Both the position numbers and the translations under genes were made by a program. A model generated the notes under the pieces. That model had not been told where the DNA came from and did not search any database. It saw nothing but the letters and a program-made list of their open reading frames with translations. This document shows, piece by piece, positions 8,740 through 16,649 of a stretch of DNA of 45,224 nucleotides. The DNA comes from a virus: positions 1 through 45,224 of the IMG/VR virus record IMGVR_UViG_3300017527_000316, one strand, 5' to 3'. Within the stretch, counting starts at the first letter, position 1; every line of letters begins with the position of its first letter.

Positions 8740-9153
8740 ATGCCTTATACACCACCACCCGGCGATGATGTAGATTTTACGTTTCAAGGTGGTTATGTAC
8801 CACCCGCCGGCGACGACGTGGACTTCTTGTTTGGAATTGTTGCTACCATAACGATAGAAAGTATTTCCAGAAATACAGTTTACGATGATCAACTACACAC
8901 TGGTTTCACTACCTCTGTTGTTAGATGGCAATCCTCTGCTTCCGGTAATTACCGGATGGAAATCGGAGGCGATGGTGTTAGTTCAGGTTACCTGGTAAAA
9001 GAAGGTAATACGTTCGGCAATTTTGTTGTTAGAACTGATCTTACTGACGACGACATCGAAGGGTCCACAACATTTTCTGGTGCAGGATCATACCGATTCA
9101 ACATCTATGTGAAAAGTGCTGACGACATTTGGACTCCGTACGATCAATCATAA
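8740..9153 (+). CDS. Small virion protein with tandem PPxGDDVDF motif
   Basis: The 137-residue product opens with a two-copy motif, YTPPPGDDVDFTF and YVPPAGDDVDFLF. This is a pattern I associate with structural proteins of large phages, where it often sits at an end of a virion protein. The rest is beta-rich (TTSVVRWQSSASGNYRMEIG; SYRFNIYVKS) and resembles a single beta-sandwich domain. The start is the ATG at 8740, with AGGAGG at spacing 6-7; an out-of-frame ATG five bases earlier is ignored. It is followed by a terminator, so it ends the first fibre transcription block. The role is unknown; probably a fibre or cap protein. Confidence 0.65.
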   Translation: MPYTPPPGDDVDFTFQGGYVPPAGDDVDFLFGIVATITIESISRNTVYDDQLHTGFTTSVVRWQSSASGNYRMEIGGDGVSSGYLVKEGNTFGNFVVRTDLTDDDIEGSTTFSGAGSYRFNIYVKSADDIWTPYDQS

Positions 9154-9160
9154 TAATTAT

Positions 9161-9188
9161 GAGGAGCTGGGCGGCTGCTCCTCTTTTT
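9161..9188 (+). terminator. Rho-independent terminator
   Basis: GAGGAGC (9161-9167) and GCTCCTC (9177-9183) pair perfectly around a 9-base loop and are followed directly by TTTTT. It lies 7 bases after the stop of the PPG-motif gene and fits a factor-independent terminator closing that unit. Confidence 0.85.
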
Positions 9189-9222
9189 ACACAAAGAATT
9201 CAAGGATTGGAGGAAAAGGAAT

Positions 9223-9603
9223 ATGTTAGAAGACAGAGCAGATCGTAATAAACTTAGAAATGTAGTACTCAACGCTGAAGACCGCGAAATCATAACTAAA
9301 GAAGAAGTTGGTTTTGTGGTGTCTTTAGTAGAACGTTTTAGAAGTGATATCGAAAAAAAAGTTAAACAACTACATGTTTTACAGGGCGAAATTGCACAAC
9401 TTAAGACTAACGAACAGATCATTATGGATCTGATCGAAAATATGGTGGCGGCTGCTGAGAGAGACCTTGCTAGACAGGAAACTATGAACAAGCTTAAGGC
9501 AGCTAGGGAAGTACAAGACGAACGTCGAAAGGCGTTAAAGGACAAGAGTCCCGATGAGTCAGCCGACACTGTAGAAAATGAAAAAGATGTAACAAAAGAA
9601 TAA
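9223..9603 (+). CDS. Coiled-coil hypothetical protein
   Basis: The 126-residue protein is nearly all alpha-helical and charged. A heptad-like coiled coil spans residues of about 28-105 (VSLVERFRSDIEKKVKQL, then a stretch with EQIIMDLIENMVAAAERDL). The C-terminus is acidic and disordered-looking (DESADTVENEKD). There is no membrane segment. It starts a new block just after the terminator and has a strong site (GGAGGAAAAGG). It could be an assembly chaperone for the fibres downstream or a structural spacer; no family is recognised. Confidence 0.6.
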   Translation: MLEDRADRNKLRNVVLNAEDREIITKEEVGFVVSLVERFRSDIEKKVKQLHVLQGEIAQLKTNEQIIMDLIENMVAAAERDLARQETMNKLKAAREVQDERRKALKDKSPDESADTVENEKDVTKE

Positions 9604-9615
9604 AAACGAGGGGTT

Positions 9616-9704
9616 AAAGAATGGCTGAGAACTCGCTAACTGGCACTAAGACTGTGGCCTTGCAGATCAACGCCATATTTGCGTATGCACTCAGCCATTT
9701 CTTT
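9616..9704. repeat. Inverted repeat enclosing a small ORF
   Basis: AAAGAATGGCTGAG (9616-9629) is complementary to 9690-9704, with a single extra T at 9700. That gives a 10 bp perfect inner stem plus 4 bp outer stem around a 60-base loop. The 5' arm contains the ATG of the 34-codon ORF, so in RNA the start codon would be paired with the end of the same ORF. Confidence 0.75.
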
Positions 9705-9725
9705 TTAAAATGGAGTATAAACTAG
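9621..9725 (+). CDS. Possible 34-residue hydrophobic small protein
   Basis: ATG 9621 is preceded by GAGGGG at 9608-9613 (7-base gap). The frame runs 34 codons to TAG 9723-9725, one base before the ATG of the next gene at 9727. The peptide has a polar N-terminus and a mostly hydrophobic middle and end (VALQINAIFAYALSHFFLKW), possibly membrane-associated. The tight packing between two genes and the ribosome binding site support translation. The inverted repeat overlapping its start suggests that translation could be controlled by RNA folding. It could also be only a leader that couples translation to the next gene. Too short for family assignment. Confidence 0.45.
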   Translation: MAENSLTGTKTVALQINAIFAYALSHFFLKWSIN

Positions 9726-9726
9726 T

Positions 9727-11019
9727 ATGATAATCTTAAGGAGGCTCGGTAAACAAGATTCATGTAGGGTTATTCTATCCGATCCCTTAATTGGGACCAT
9801 TGATGGTGATAATCAAACTTTTTCTGTCTCTTACGAATACACCCCCGGTCGTATAGAGATTCTCTATAATGGTCAGGTACTTACGAGTCCTACGGACTTT
9901 TCTGAGACTGGGCCGGATGAGATTACCTTTGTGTATCTAAAGCCTGAGGAACACACCATCCTCAGAGCCAACTATGAGATAGGAGATTGTACCGCTGATG
10001 GTACTCGTGTAAAAGATTTCCTAGACTTAGAAGACACACCCACTAGTTATGACTCCCAGGCAGGAAAAATAGTAAGTGTAAATACCGCTGAGACAGGCTT
10101 ATCATTCATAGACTTTGAGCCAGGACTCACTAATTTTATTGCACTTACAGACACACCCACCACCTATTCAGGTTTCGAGAATCACTATGTAAAAGTAAAC
10201 CCGAGTGGAGATGGTTTAGAGTTTGTACTACCCGAAGGAGATGTACAAGAAGGACTATCAACCAGTATATCACAAGGATCATACTCAACTACAGTAGGCT
10301 TTGACCACGCGTTTGCAAGTGATCAATACGTACTAACGGTTGGGTTAGAAAACACAGTAGACCCAGAGCCCTCTATCTATCCAACTTTGATTAGAGATAA
10401 GACGACTACTGGGTTCACTGTAGAATTCTCAGGCGATATAGATTCAGATAACTACTACCTTAATTGGCGAGCAACGCTCTCCGGCACCGGTACTATAGGT
10501 GGCGGCGGAGCCGGCCTTCACGAATTATCCAATGACCTAAGCCCGGAACTTGGAGGGGATCTTGAGGTTGGCTGCAACCTCGTAATGTTAGACCCAGCTC
10601 CCAATTGTACTACGGTATCTGGAGGCTATATTAGAGGACACAGCGGTGACGCGTCTGAAATGTTTGTGGCTGACAACAGCCCCATGTCCGGCGACGGATT
10701 TGGAACACCATTATATATGATGGGTAATGGTAAATGGGGAACTTGTACAGCTGTGAGTGGAACTACACAGATGCCATGTGCCGCTATGGCTATAGAACCA
10801 GGAGATGGCGGTGTTAAAAAGATTTTATGGAAAGGGATCATTAGAAAAGGCGAATGGGGATCTATGCCCCTAACTCCAGGACAAGTTATATATGTCTCTA
10901 CGGTAGATGGAGGTATCACTAACGTAAAGCCTAATAACGGACACTGGAAACAACCCATAGGACTGGCTATTGCAGCCGACACAATAAGATTTGATCCGGG
11001 TTTTTACCCAGGATCTTAA
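9727..11019 (+). CDS. Modular tail/head fibre protein with DTPxSY repeats
   Basis: The 430-residue protein starts MIILRRLGKQDS. Residues of about 98-170 hold two copies of a fibre repeat (FLDLEDTPTSY and FIALTDTPTTY, each followed by a GxxVxVN..GxGLxF strand pair). Residues of about 180-250 form a beta-sandwich module (PSIYPTLIRDKTTTGFTVEF) that recurs in the next two genes. A short NDLSPELGGDLEV motif follows. The C-terminal 130 residues (FGTPLYMMGNGKWG, VIYVSTVDGG, FDPGF) match the C-terminus of the collagen-like gene downstream. The role is an elongated virion fibre. The start has GGAG about 11 bases upstream and lies just after the small ORF, so translational coupling is possible. Confidence 0.75.
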   Translation: MIILRRLGKQDSCRVILSDPLIGTIDGDNQTFSVSYEYTPGRIEILYNGQVLTSPTDFSETGPDEITFVYLKPEEHTILRANYEIGDCTADGTRVKDFLDLEDTPTSYDSQAGKIVSVNTAETGLSFIDFEPGLTNFIALTDTPTTYSGFENHYVKVNPSGDGLEFVLPEGDVQEGLSTSISQGSYSTTVGFDHAFASDQYVLTVGLENTVDPEPSIYPTLIRDKTTTGFTVEFSGDIDSDNYYLNWRATLSGTGTIGGGGAGLHELSNDLSPELGGDLEVGCNLVMLDPAPNCTTVSGGYIRGHSGDASEMFVADNSPMSGDGFGTPLYMMGNGKWGTCTAVSGTTQMPCAAMAIEPGDGGVKKILWKGIIRKGEWGSMPLTPGQVIYVSTVDGGITNVKPNNGHWKQPIGLAIAADTIRFDPGFYPGS

Positions 11020-11039
11020 ATAATCGGAGGAGATACTAA

Positions 11040-12785
11040 ATGGCAAAATTTACTAGCAAGGATCTTCGCCTGAAAGATGGTCAAAAGGTAACATGGGGAA
11101 CCGATTTAGATTCCAACGTATGGTGGAACGATGCAGATGCTGAGCTTAGTTTGGACACTGTTATTAGCGGTGTTCATCCAACAAAGTCTGATCACCTAAC
11201 TACACGTTGGTATGTAGACAACGAAGTTGCTACTCTAAGCGGCTCCATTGTTCTAGACCACGGCGGATTGACTGGCCTCGGAGACGATGACCATACTCAA
11301 TACGTACCTACAGATGGTTCACGTGGTTTTACCAGCACCGTTTCTGGTGTAGATCCTGTACTTGACAATGACCTAGTAACCTTAGGTTATGTAGAAGACG
11401 CGTTAGCCACCCTTAGTGGTGGTATTGTTCAATCCCATAGTTCGTTAATTGGCCTTGGGGCTGACGATCACACTCAGTATCATAATGATACTCGTGGTGA
11501 CGCTCGCTACTACACACAAACACAGGTAGATTTACATACTAATGATGGTACCATACACTTTCTTGAAAGTGCTATTGATCATGGTACTATTTCTGGATTA
11601 GAAGATGACGACCATACCCAATACTCTTTGGCAGATGGCTCCAGAGCGTTTACTGGGACTGTAGGCGGTATTACACCTACATCCGACAGCGATTTGACTA
11701 CTAAATTTTATGTAGACTCAGCAATTCAGGGACTGACCTGGTTAGACCCAGTCATTAATATTGTCCCTGTGGCCTCAGGTATAGCATCCGAAGGTAATAG
11801 ATATATTGCTTCTGAAACTGGCGGTGGCTGGACAGAAGATTACGTCTATGAATACATCGGAGCTAGTTGGAGTGGCACTGCACCTGTCGATGGTTCCGCT
11901 GTTTGGGTAGAAGAGTTAGATTACCTAACAGTTTATAATGGAACAGATTGGGTAAAATTTGGTAGTACAGTACAGCATAACAACACTAGCAATATTCAGG
12001 GTGGTACCACAGATGAATACTACCATCTAACATCAGACCAGCATAGTAGTTTGACCGACGCTGGCGGAGTTGAAGATGCTAGCGATATGCATACTCATGA
12101 TGACAGATACTACACTGAAACTGAAATTGATGCTACCGTTTCTGGAATTCAGGCCAGTATTCCAGTCAATCATGATGATTTGGCAAACCTGGGAGCTGAT
12201 GACCATACTCAATACAGTTTGGTAGATGGTTCCAGAGCGTTTACTTCTACTGTTGGTGGTGTTACGCCGACATTGGATGAACACCTAACAACCAAGGCTT
12301 ACGTTGATGGCGAAATTGCTACCGTAAGTGGTGCAATAGACAGCCATGCCAGTGATGCTACTATTCATTTTACAGAAGCATCTATTGACCATGGATCTAT
12401 CGACGGTCTTGACGGCGACGACCATCTCCAGTATGTTCCAACAGATGGTTCTCGTGGATTTACAAATACTGTATCCGGTATCACTCCTGTATTGGATAGT
12501 GATCTGGCTACCAAAGCTTATGTTGACGGTGCAGACCAACCGCAGCTACATGGCCGCGAAGCCATTGCTGACCAGGCGTCTTCGGTAACAATAACATTCA
12601 CGCCATCGGCTTTGGGTAATGATAACTATACAGTTAATGCAACATTGGAAAATACATCTGATTCACCGCCTTCCATTTATCCGTTTGTTATTTCTGGTAA
12701 AACCGCAGCTGGTTTTACAGTGACATTCGCTGGTGACATGGATAGTGCGAACTACCTCTTGGATTGGATGGTTATAGAAGACTAA
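11040..12785 (+). CDS. Repeat-rich fibre protein with DDHTQY repeats and an inserted carbohydrate-binding-like module
   Basis: The 581-residue protein begins with the MAKF-type N-terminal module shared by three genes in this cluster. It then carries five copies of a unit centred on GLGxDDHTQY, most followed by DGSRxFTxTVxGVxP and LTTKxYVD. This pattern is known from trimeric phage tail-fibre shafts. Residues of about 230-300 (LTWLDPVIN, then GNRYIASETGGGW) resemble the DUF2793-type module often found in phage side-tail proteins. The C-terminal 75 residues are the same beta-sandwich module as in the flanking genes. The inferred role is a fibre shaft with a distal binding tip. The ribosome binding site is CGGAGGAG. 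Confidence 0.8.
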   Translation: MAKFTSKDLRLKDGQKVTWGTDLDSNVWWNDADAELSLDTVISGVHPTKSDHLTTRWYVDNEVATLSGSIVLDHGGLTGLGDDDHTQYVPTDGSRGFTSTVSGVDPVLDNDLVTLGYVEDALATLSGGIVQSHSSLIGLGADDHTQYHNDTRGDARYYTQTQVDLHTNDGTIHFLESAIDHGTISGLEDDDHTQYSLADGSRAFTGTVGGITPTSDSDLTTKFYVDSAIQGLTWLDPVINIVPVASGIASEGNRYIASETGGGWTEDYVYEYIGASWSGTAPVDGSAVWVEELDYLTVYNGTDWVKFGSTVQHNNTSNIQGGTTDEYYHLTSDQHSSLTDAGGVEDASDMHTHDDRYYTETEIDATVSGIQASIPVNHDDLANLGADDHTQYSLVDGSRAFTSTVGGVTPTLDEHLTTKAYVDGEIATVSGAIDSHASDATIHFTEASIDHGSIDGLDGDDHLQYVPTDGSRGFTNTVSGITPVLDSDLATKAYVDGADQPQLHGREAIADQASSVTITFTPSALGNDNYTVNATLENTSDSPPSIYPFVISGKTAAGFTVTFAGDMDSANYLLDWMVIED

Positions 12786-12800
12786 CATTTGGAGTAAATT

Positions 12801-14147
12801 ATGGCCAAGTTTACGGGCAAAAACATAGAGTTTAAAACAGGTCAGAAGGCCATCTTTGGCGATAATGATGACTCTTCGATTTATTATAATGGCGACAACG
12901 CAGAGCTGACCATCACTACGGTGGTCAGCGGCGTTGACCCCATAGATCCAGGGCATCTTATAACTAAAAGATATATGGATAGCTATGTAGATGACGCAAC
13001 TTCTGTATCTGGGGTAGGTCGTTCTGGACAATATGATATTCCAGACGCTACGGATTCTTTTACGGTCGCTTTCAGTACGGCCTTAACAACTTCTGGTTAT
13101 TACTTAGTAGGCTCCATAGAAAATGATTTGGATGCTGACCCAGCTAAGTATGGATTCAATATTTCAAATCCTACAGTAAATGGATTTGATATAGAACTGT
13201 CTGACATCACAGATTCAGCTAACTATAAATTTAATTATATAGCAGTAGACGAAGACGTAAGATCAGTTGGTGTTCCTGGCCCGCCAGGAGAAGATGGCGA
13301 GGATGGTGTGGACGGTACCACAGTAACCTCAGGTATTTCTGGGCAATATAATATATCCAACGGTGTAGCCGCATTTACGGTATCCTTTGGATTGGACCTA
13401 GGAACAGCAGATTATTATTTGGTTGGTTCTATAGAGAACCAGACAGACGCAGATCCAGCTAAATATGGGTTTAATATATCCAATACTACAGCGACCGGGT
13501 TTAGTATAGAACTATCAGATATAACTGATTCAGGTAATTATAAGTTCAATTTTGCTGCTCTGGTTTACGGTGACGTTGGTACGGTAGGCGTCCCTGTTCC
13601 AGGCCCACAGGGTATACAAGGTATTCAGGGTATACAAGGTATTCAGGGTATACAAGGTCCCACTGGATCGGGCATAGGTAGTTTATCAGAAGACACAGAC
13701 CCACAGCTTGCGGGTGACCTTCAGCTAAATAACTATAGCGTAGTAATGAATCCAGAACCAACATCTGATCTGTCTGCCAATGGTCTTATAGTACCTATGA
13801 CAGTAGATGTGAATGGCCAGGGTTTTGGGGCCCCGCTCTATGTTGCGGCAGACGGTAATTTAGAAACAGCAAATGCTTCCAGCACAGCCACTGTGCCGTG
13901 TATAGCAATAGCATTAGAAGCAGGTACTGGTCAAAAGAATTGTTTATTGATGGGTGTTGTTAGAAATGATTCCTGGGATTGGAATTTAGGCGGCGTGGAC
14001 GGAATGATATATGTTTCTACCACATCCGGTGTTTTAACCCAGACCTTAGTGTCTGGAACTGGACAACAAGTGCAGACGGTGGGATACGCTACTCATCCTG
14101 ACGTAATGTATTTTAACCCACAACTACCTATGGTAGAATTAGTATAA
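12801..14147 (+). CDS. Collagen-like fibre protein
   Basis: The 448-residue protein opens with the MAKF N-terminal module (residues 1-60). Two copies of the beta-sandwich module follow (residues of about 72-150 and 178-255, each with ADPAKYGFNIS). Between them is a short Gly-X-Y stretch (GVPGPPGEDGEDGVDG), and after the second copy a longer one made of GIQ triplets ending in GPTG. Next come the SEDTDPQLAGDLQL motif and a C-terminal domain like that of the gene at 9727. Gly-X-Y segments in phage fibres form collagen-like triple helices, so a trimeric fibre is likely. The site TTGGAGT precedes ATG 12801. Confidence 0.8.
   Translation: MAKFTGKNIEFKTGQKAIFGDNDDSSIYYNGDNAELTITTVVSGVDPIDPGHLITKRYMDSYVDDATSVSGVGRSGQYDIPDATDSFTVAFSTALTTSGYYLVGSIENDLDADPAKYGFNISNPTVNGFDIELSDITDSANYKFNYIAVDEDVRSVGVPGPPGEDGEDGVDGTTVTSGISGQYNISNGVAAFTVSFGLDLGTADYYLVGSIENQTDADPAKYGFNISNTTATGFSIELSDITDSGNYKFNFAALVYGDVGTVGVPVPGPQGIQGIQGIQGIQGIQGPTGSGIGSLSEDTDPQLAGDLQLNNYSVVMNPEPTSDLSANGLIVPMTVDVNGQGFGAPLYVAADGNLETANASSTATVPCIAIALEAGTGQKNCLLMGVVRNDSWDWNLGGVDGMIYVSTTSGVLTQTLVSGTGQQVQTVGYATHPDVMYFNPQLPMVELV
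13611..13658 (+). repeat. 18-bp tandem repeat encoding collagen triplets
   Basis: The unit GGTATACAAGGTATTCAG is repeated head to tail about 2.7 times (13611-13628, 13629-13646, and 12 bases of a third copy). It encodes GIQ triplets. Perfect identity between copies implies recent expansion and likely length variation by slippage. Confidence 0.9.
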
Positions 14148-14154
14148 GGAGATA

Positions 14155-15357
14155 ATGGTGCCCTACAATCACCGTAGAACAATAACTACAGATCATACAA
14201 TGGTAGCCGGTACTTCGGACCTTGTAGATTTTCCTCTGCTAGTTACCATGTCAGGCAGCTACCTGTGCCCTACTGTGTCGGGTGGTACCATACATAGCCC
14301 TTATGGGTATGACATAATTTTCACTACTACCTCTGGAGAGCAATTAGACCATCAGATTAACGCTTATCTACCAGAGGAACATAGATTCACGGCTTGGGTT
14401 CGTATACCTAAACTAAGTACGGATTATGATATGTCTTTCTATGTGTATTACAGTAATAGTGAAATAACGTCTTCTGCAGAAAACTCTGTTGGAGTGTGGA
14501 ACTCTACTTATAAGGCGGTGTTACATCTTGAAGAATATCCTGATGGTACAGCCTCAGGTACTGAACACGTGTGGTTAGACTCTACTCAAAACGGTAATCA
14601 TTTACATGATTGGGTATCTGCTACTGGTAAAGAAGGAGTGGTACATCACGGCCAAGAATTTGACGGTGTGGATGATTATGCGGTAGCCGATTCCACAGCA
14701 AGTTTGGAGGTAACCGACGCTATAACTATGTCAGCGTGGGCTAAAATAGACACATGGCCCGGTGCCGGCGGTTGGTATAACGTAATGATAAAAGGTACCG
14801 ATTTTGATGAAGGCTATGCCATGTTTTTGTATGGTGACTCAGCCACTTCTATGGTATTGGCAGCGGATTTTGGCCACAGTGGTGGGTATGTAGATTATTT
14901 TGACGTGTGTGACATACCTATACCTCTAAATATTTGGACATATTTTGTGGTAACTTTTGATGGTACGGATTTTAAGTTTTATGTAGATGGGGAGCTGGAT
15001 GCTACCGTAAATAATCCAGGTACACTCTCAACATTTACGAGTCCATTTTATTTGGCCGACGAAGATGCTGACGGTGGATCACACTTAGACGGTCATATCG
15101 ATGAAATTAGGGTACAAAGTAGAGCTATAGATCGCCCTTGGATACAAACCGAATACAACAACCAATTTTTTCATTTACCACCACCTGGAGATGAGATGGA
15201 AAGTGTAGGGGAAGAACACACCTATGTTAATGGCGAGTATGTTCCTAATTCTCAACTTCCTCAAAACAATAATAAATTTATTGGTATTAAATATGGGGCG
15301 TTTTGGATGGGGGTGCCATTTCCATCAGTAGGAAAAATAGAGGGTGTATCATGGTAA
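14155..15357 (+). CDS. DUF2341 + LamG (concanavalin-like lectin) virion protein
   Basis: The 400-residue protein starts at ATG 14155 after AAGGAG. Residues of about 1-115 match the DUF2341 pattern (DFPLLVTMSG, YDIIFTTTSGEQLDHQI, SFYVYYSN). Residues of about 120-330 fit a LamG/concanavalin A-like lectin domain. The tell-tale blocks there are VLHLEEYPDG, GQEFDGVDDYAV, ITMSAWAKID, FDGTDFKFYVDGELD and GHIDEIRVQSRAI. The last 60 residues after HLPPPGDEM form a tail with no known fold. This pairing is common in surface proteins that bind sugars. Here it probably binds host or environmental glycans as a receptor-binding or head-surface protein; the ligand cannot be told. Confidence 0.85.
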   Translation: MVPYNHRRTITTDHTMVAGTSDLVDFPLLVTMSGSYLCPTVSGGTIHSPYGYDIIFTTTSGEQLDHQINAYLPEEHRFTAWVRIPKLSTDYDMSFYVYYSNSEITSSAENSVGVWNSTYKAVLHLEEYPDGTASGTEHVWLDSTQNGNHLHDWVSATGKEGVVHHGQEFDGVDDYAVADSTASLEVTDAITMSAWAKIDTWPGAGGWYNVMIKGTDFDEGYAMFLYGDSATSMVLAADFGHSGGYVDYFDVCDIPIPLNIWTYFVVTFDGTDFKFYVDGELDATVNNPGTLSTFTSPFYLADEDADGGSHLDGHIDEIRVQSRAIDRPWIQTEYNNQFFHLPPPGDEMESVGEEHTYVNGEYVPNSQLPQNNNKFIGIKYGAFWMGVPFPSVGKIEGVSW

Positions 15358-15364
15358 AACTCCA

Positions 15365-15379
15365 GCGATCAGAGATCGC
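15365..15379. other. Short intercistronic hairpin
   Basis: GCGATC and GATCGC pair around AGA between the LamG gene and the next fibre gene. There is no T-run. It is probably an mRNA-stability or processing element, if functional at all. Confidence 0.4.
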
Positions 15380-15405
15380 GGTAATAAATATTACGGGAGC
15401 AAGCA

Positions 15406-16188
15406 ATGGCAAAATTTAAACAAAATAATGTAGAACTAAGAGACAACCAAAAGTTAATATTTGATTCTGCCAAGAGTAAGTTTATGTCTTACGATGGCGA
15501 TGAGGTCTTTATTAACACAACTATAAGTGGTGTAGAGCCCACCGAAGACTATCATCTTGGAACTAAAGAATACGTAGACTCAGCTATTACTACTGCTACT
15601 GGAAGCTTAACCACCAATCATTCAGACTTGAATGAGCTTGACTATGCTTCGGCAGGTCATACTGGTTTTGCACCAACAAGTCATACTCATGACGACAGAT
15701 ACTACACTGAGACTGAGGAAGATGTATTCCATTCTGCATTAGATGATAAGATAGATACCACAAGTGGCACATTACAGACCCAAATAGATAATATACCCGT
15801 GTCCGTTTTTGGAACAGAATATGGATATAGTTCTTCAGATGCAGAGAGTTCAACATCGGCCGATACTCCTCAGGAGAAGGTGACTTTATCTAAAACATCG
15901 CTGCCCTCTGGTAGTTATCATATTAATTGGAGCTATGAGTTTAATGTAGATCATAATAAGAACTCTGAGTTCAATGCCAGGGTTCAGATAGATGATACAA
16001 CCACAATAGCAGAACAAGGGGAGCCTGCTGGGAAGGCTTGGAAGACAGATATTGTTTGGATCGCACAATCTGGAATATATAATACAACCTTAAGTGGAGA
16101 TGTAGATATAGACATAGATTATTGGTGTGCTGATGGAACCGGAGTTGAGATAAGAAGGGCCAGGTTGGAACTTTGGAGAGTGTCATAA
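15406..16188 (+). CDS. Short fibre protein with the shared MAKF N-terminal module
   Basis: The 260-residue protein begins MAKFKQNNVELRDNQK and continues with TTISGVEPTEDYHLGTKEY, aligning with the starts of the genes at 11040 and 12801. A shaft segment follows (GFAPTSHTHDDRYYTETE), a motif widespread in phage tail fibres. The C-terminal 120 residues (LPSGSYHINWSYEFNVDHN to RRARLELWRVS) form a beta-rich tip unlike the others. It is shorter than its paralogues, so it could be a second fibre type on the same attachment site. The stop TAA overlaps the ATG of the next gene. Confidence 0.75.
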   Translation: MAKFKQNNVELRDNQKLIFDSAKSKFMSYDGDEVFINTTISGVEPTEDYHLGTKEYVDSAITTATGSLTTNHSDLNELDYASAGHTGFAPTSHTHDDRYYTETEEDVFHSALDDKIDTTSGTLQTQIDNIPVSVFGTEYGYSSSDAESSTSADTPQEKVTLSKTSLPSGSYHINWSYEFNVDHNKNSEFNARVQIDDTTTIAEQGEPAGKAWKTDIVWIAQSGIYNTTLSGDVDIDIDYWCADGTGVEIRRARLELWRVS

Positions 16189-16646
16189 TGGAGAACTTGT
16201 GTGGAGAGTGTAACGTTTGTTGCGTAGCACCTAAAATAAATAAAGATGATATGTATTGGAGAGATGAGGATAAAGAGGTTGGAGAAATCTGTGAAAAACT
16301 TTGTGACGGGCAGTGTTCAATATATGAGACAAGGCCAACACCATGTAAAGTTTATGAATGTTTGTGGCTTCAGATGTCAAAGAAAATTGAAAATTTTCCT
16401 GTCGAACACAGACCAGATAACTTAAAAATAATGGTTTCTACATTTAATAATCCAGTCTTAGACAAGTTTATTTTTACCATGAAAGAACTTGAAGAAGGAA
16501 GTTTCGATCTCAATAATTTAGTATTAGGTGGTTTTTTGGATATAATATTTAAGTTATCAAAAGAGCAAATAACAGATGGAGTAGTGGCTGTGCAACCATT
16601 TGGCAAAGATAAAGCGTTCGCGTTAAAACAAAATTCTGGAGGGTAA
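16188..16646 (+). CDS. YkgJ-type cysteine-cluster protein
   Basis: The start is ATG 16188, overlapping the previous stop (TAATG); an in-frame TTG at 16173 is less likely. The 152-residue product has Cys5, 8, 11 and 12 in CxxCxxCC, then Cys35, 39 and 43 and YETRPTPCKVYEC with Cys53 and 58. That is the layout of the YkgJ/UPF0153 family, thought to bind an Fe-S or zinc cluster; its reaction is not established. The C-terminal 80 residues are helical and less conserved. Finding it translationally coupled within a fibre operon is unusual and suggests a role in modifying or assembling fibres, or simply a moron gene. No direct evidence separates these. Confidence 0.75.
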   Translation: MENLCGECNVCCVAPKINKDDMYWRDEDKEVGEICEKLCDGQCSIYETRPTPCKVYECLWLQMSKKIENFPVEHRPDNLKIMVSTFNNPVLDKFIFTMKELEEGSFDLNNLVLGGFLDIIFKLSKEQITDGVVAVQPFGKDKAFALKQNSGG

Positions 16647-16649
16647 AAC

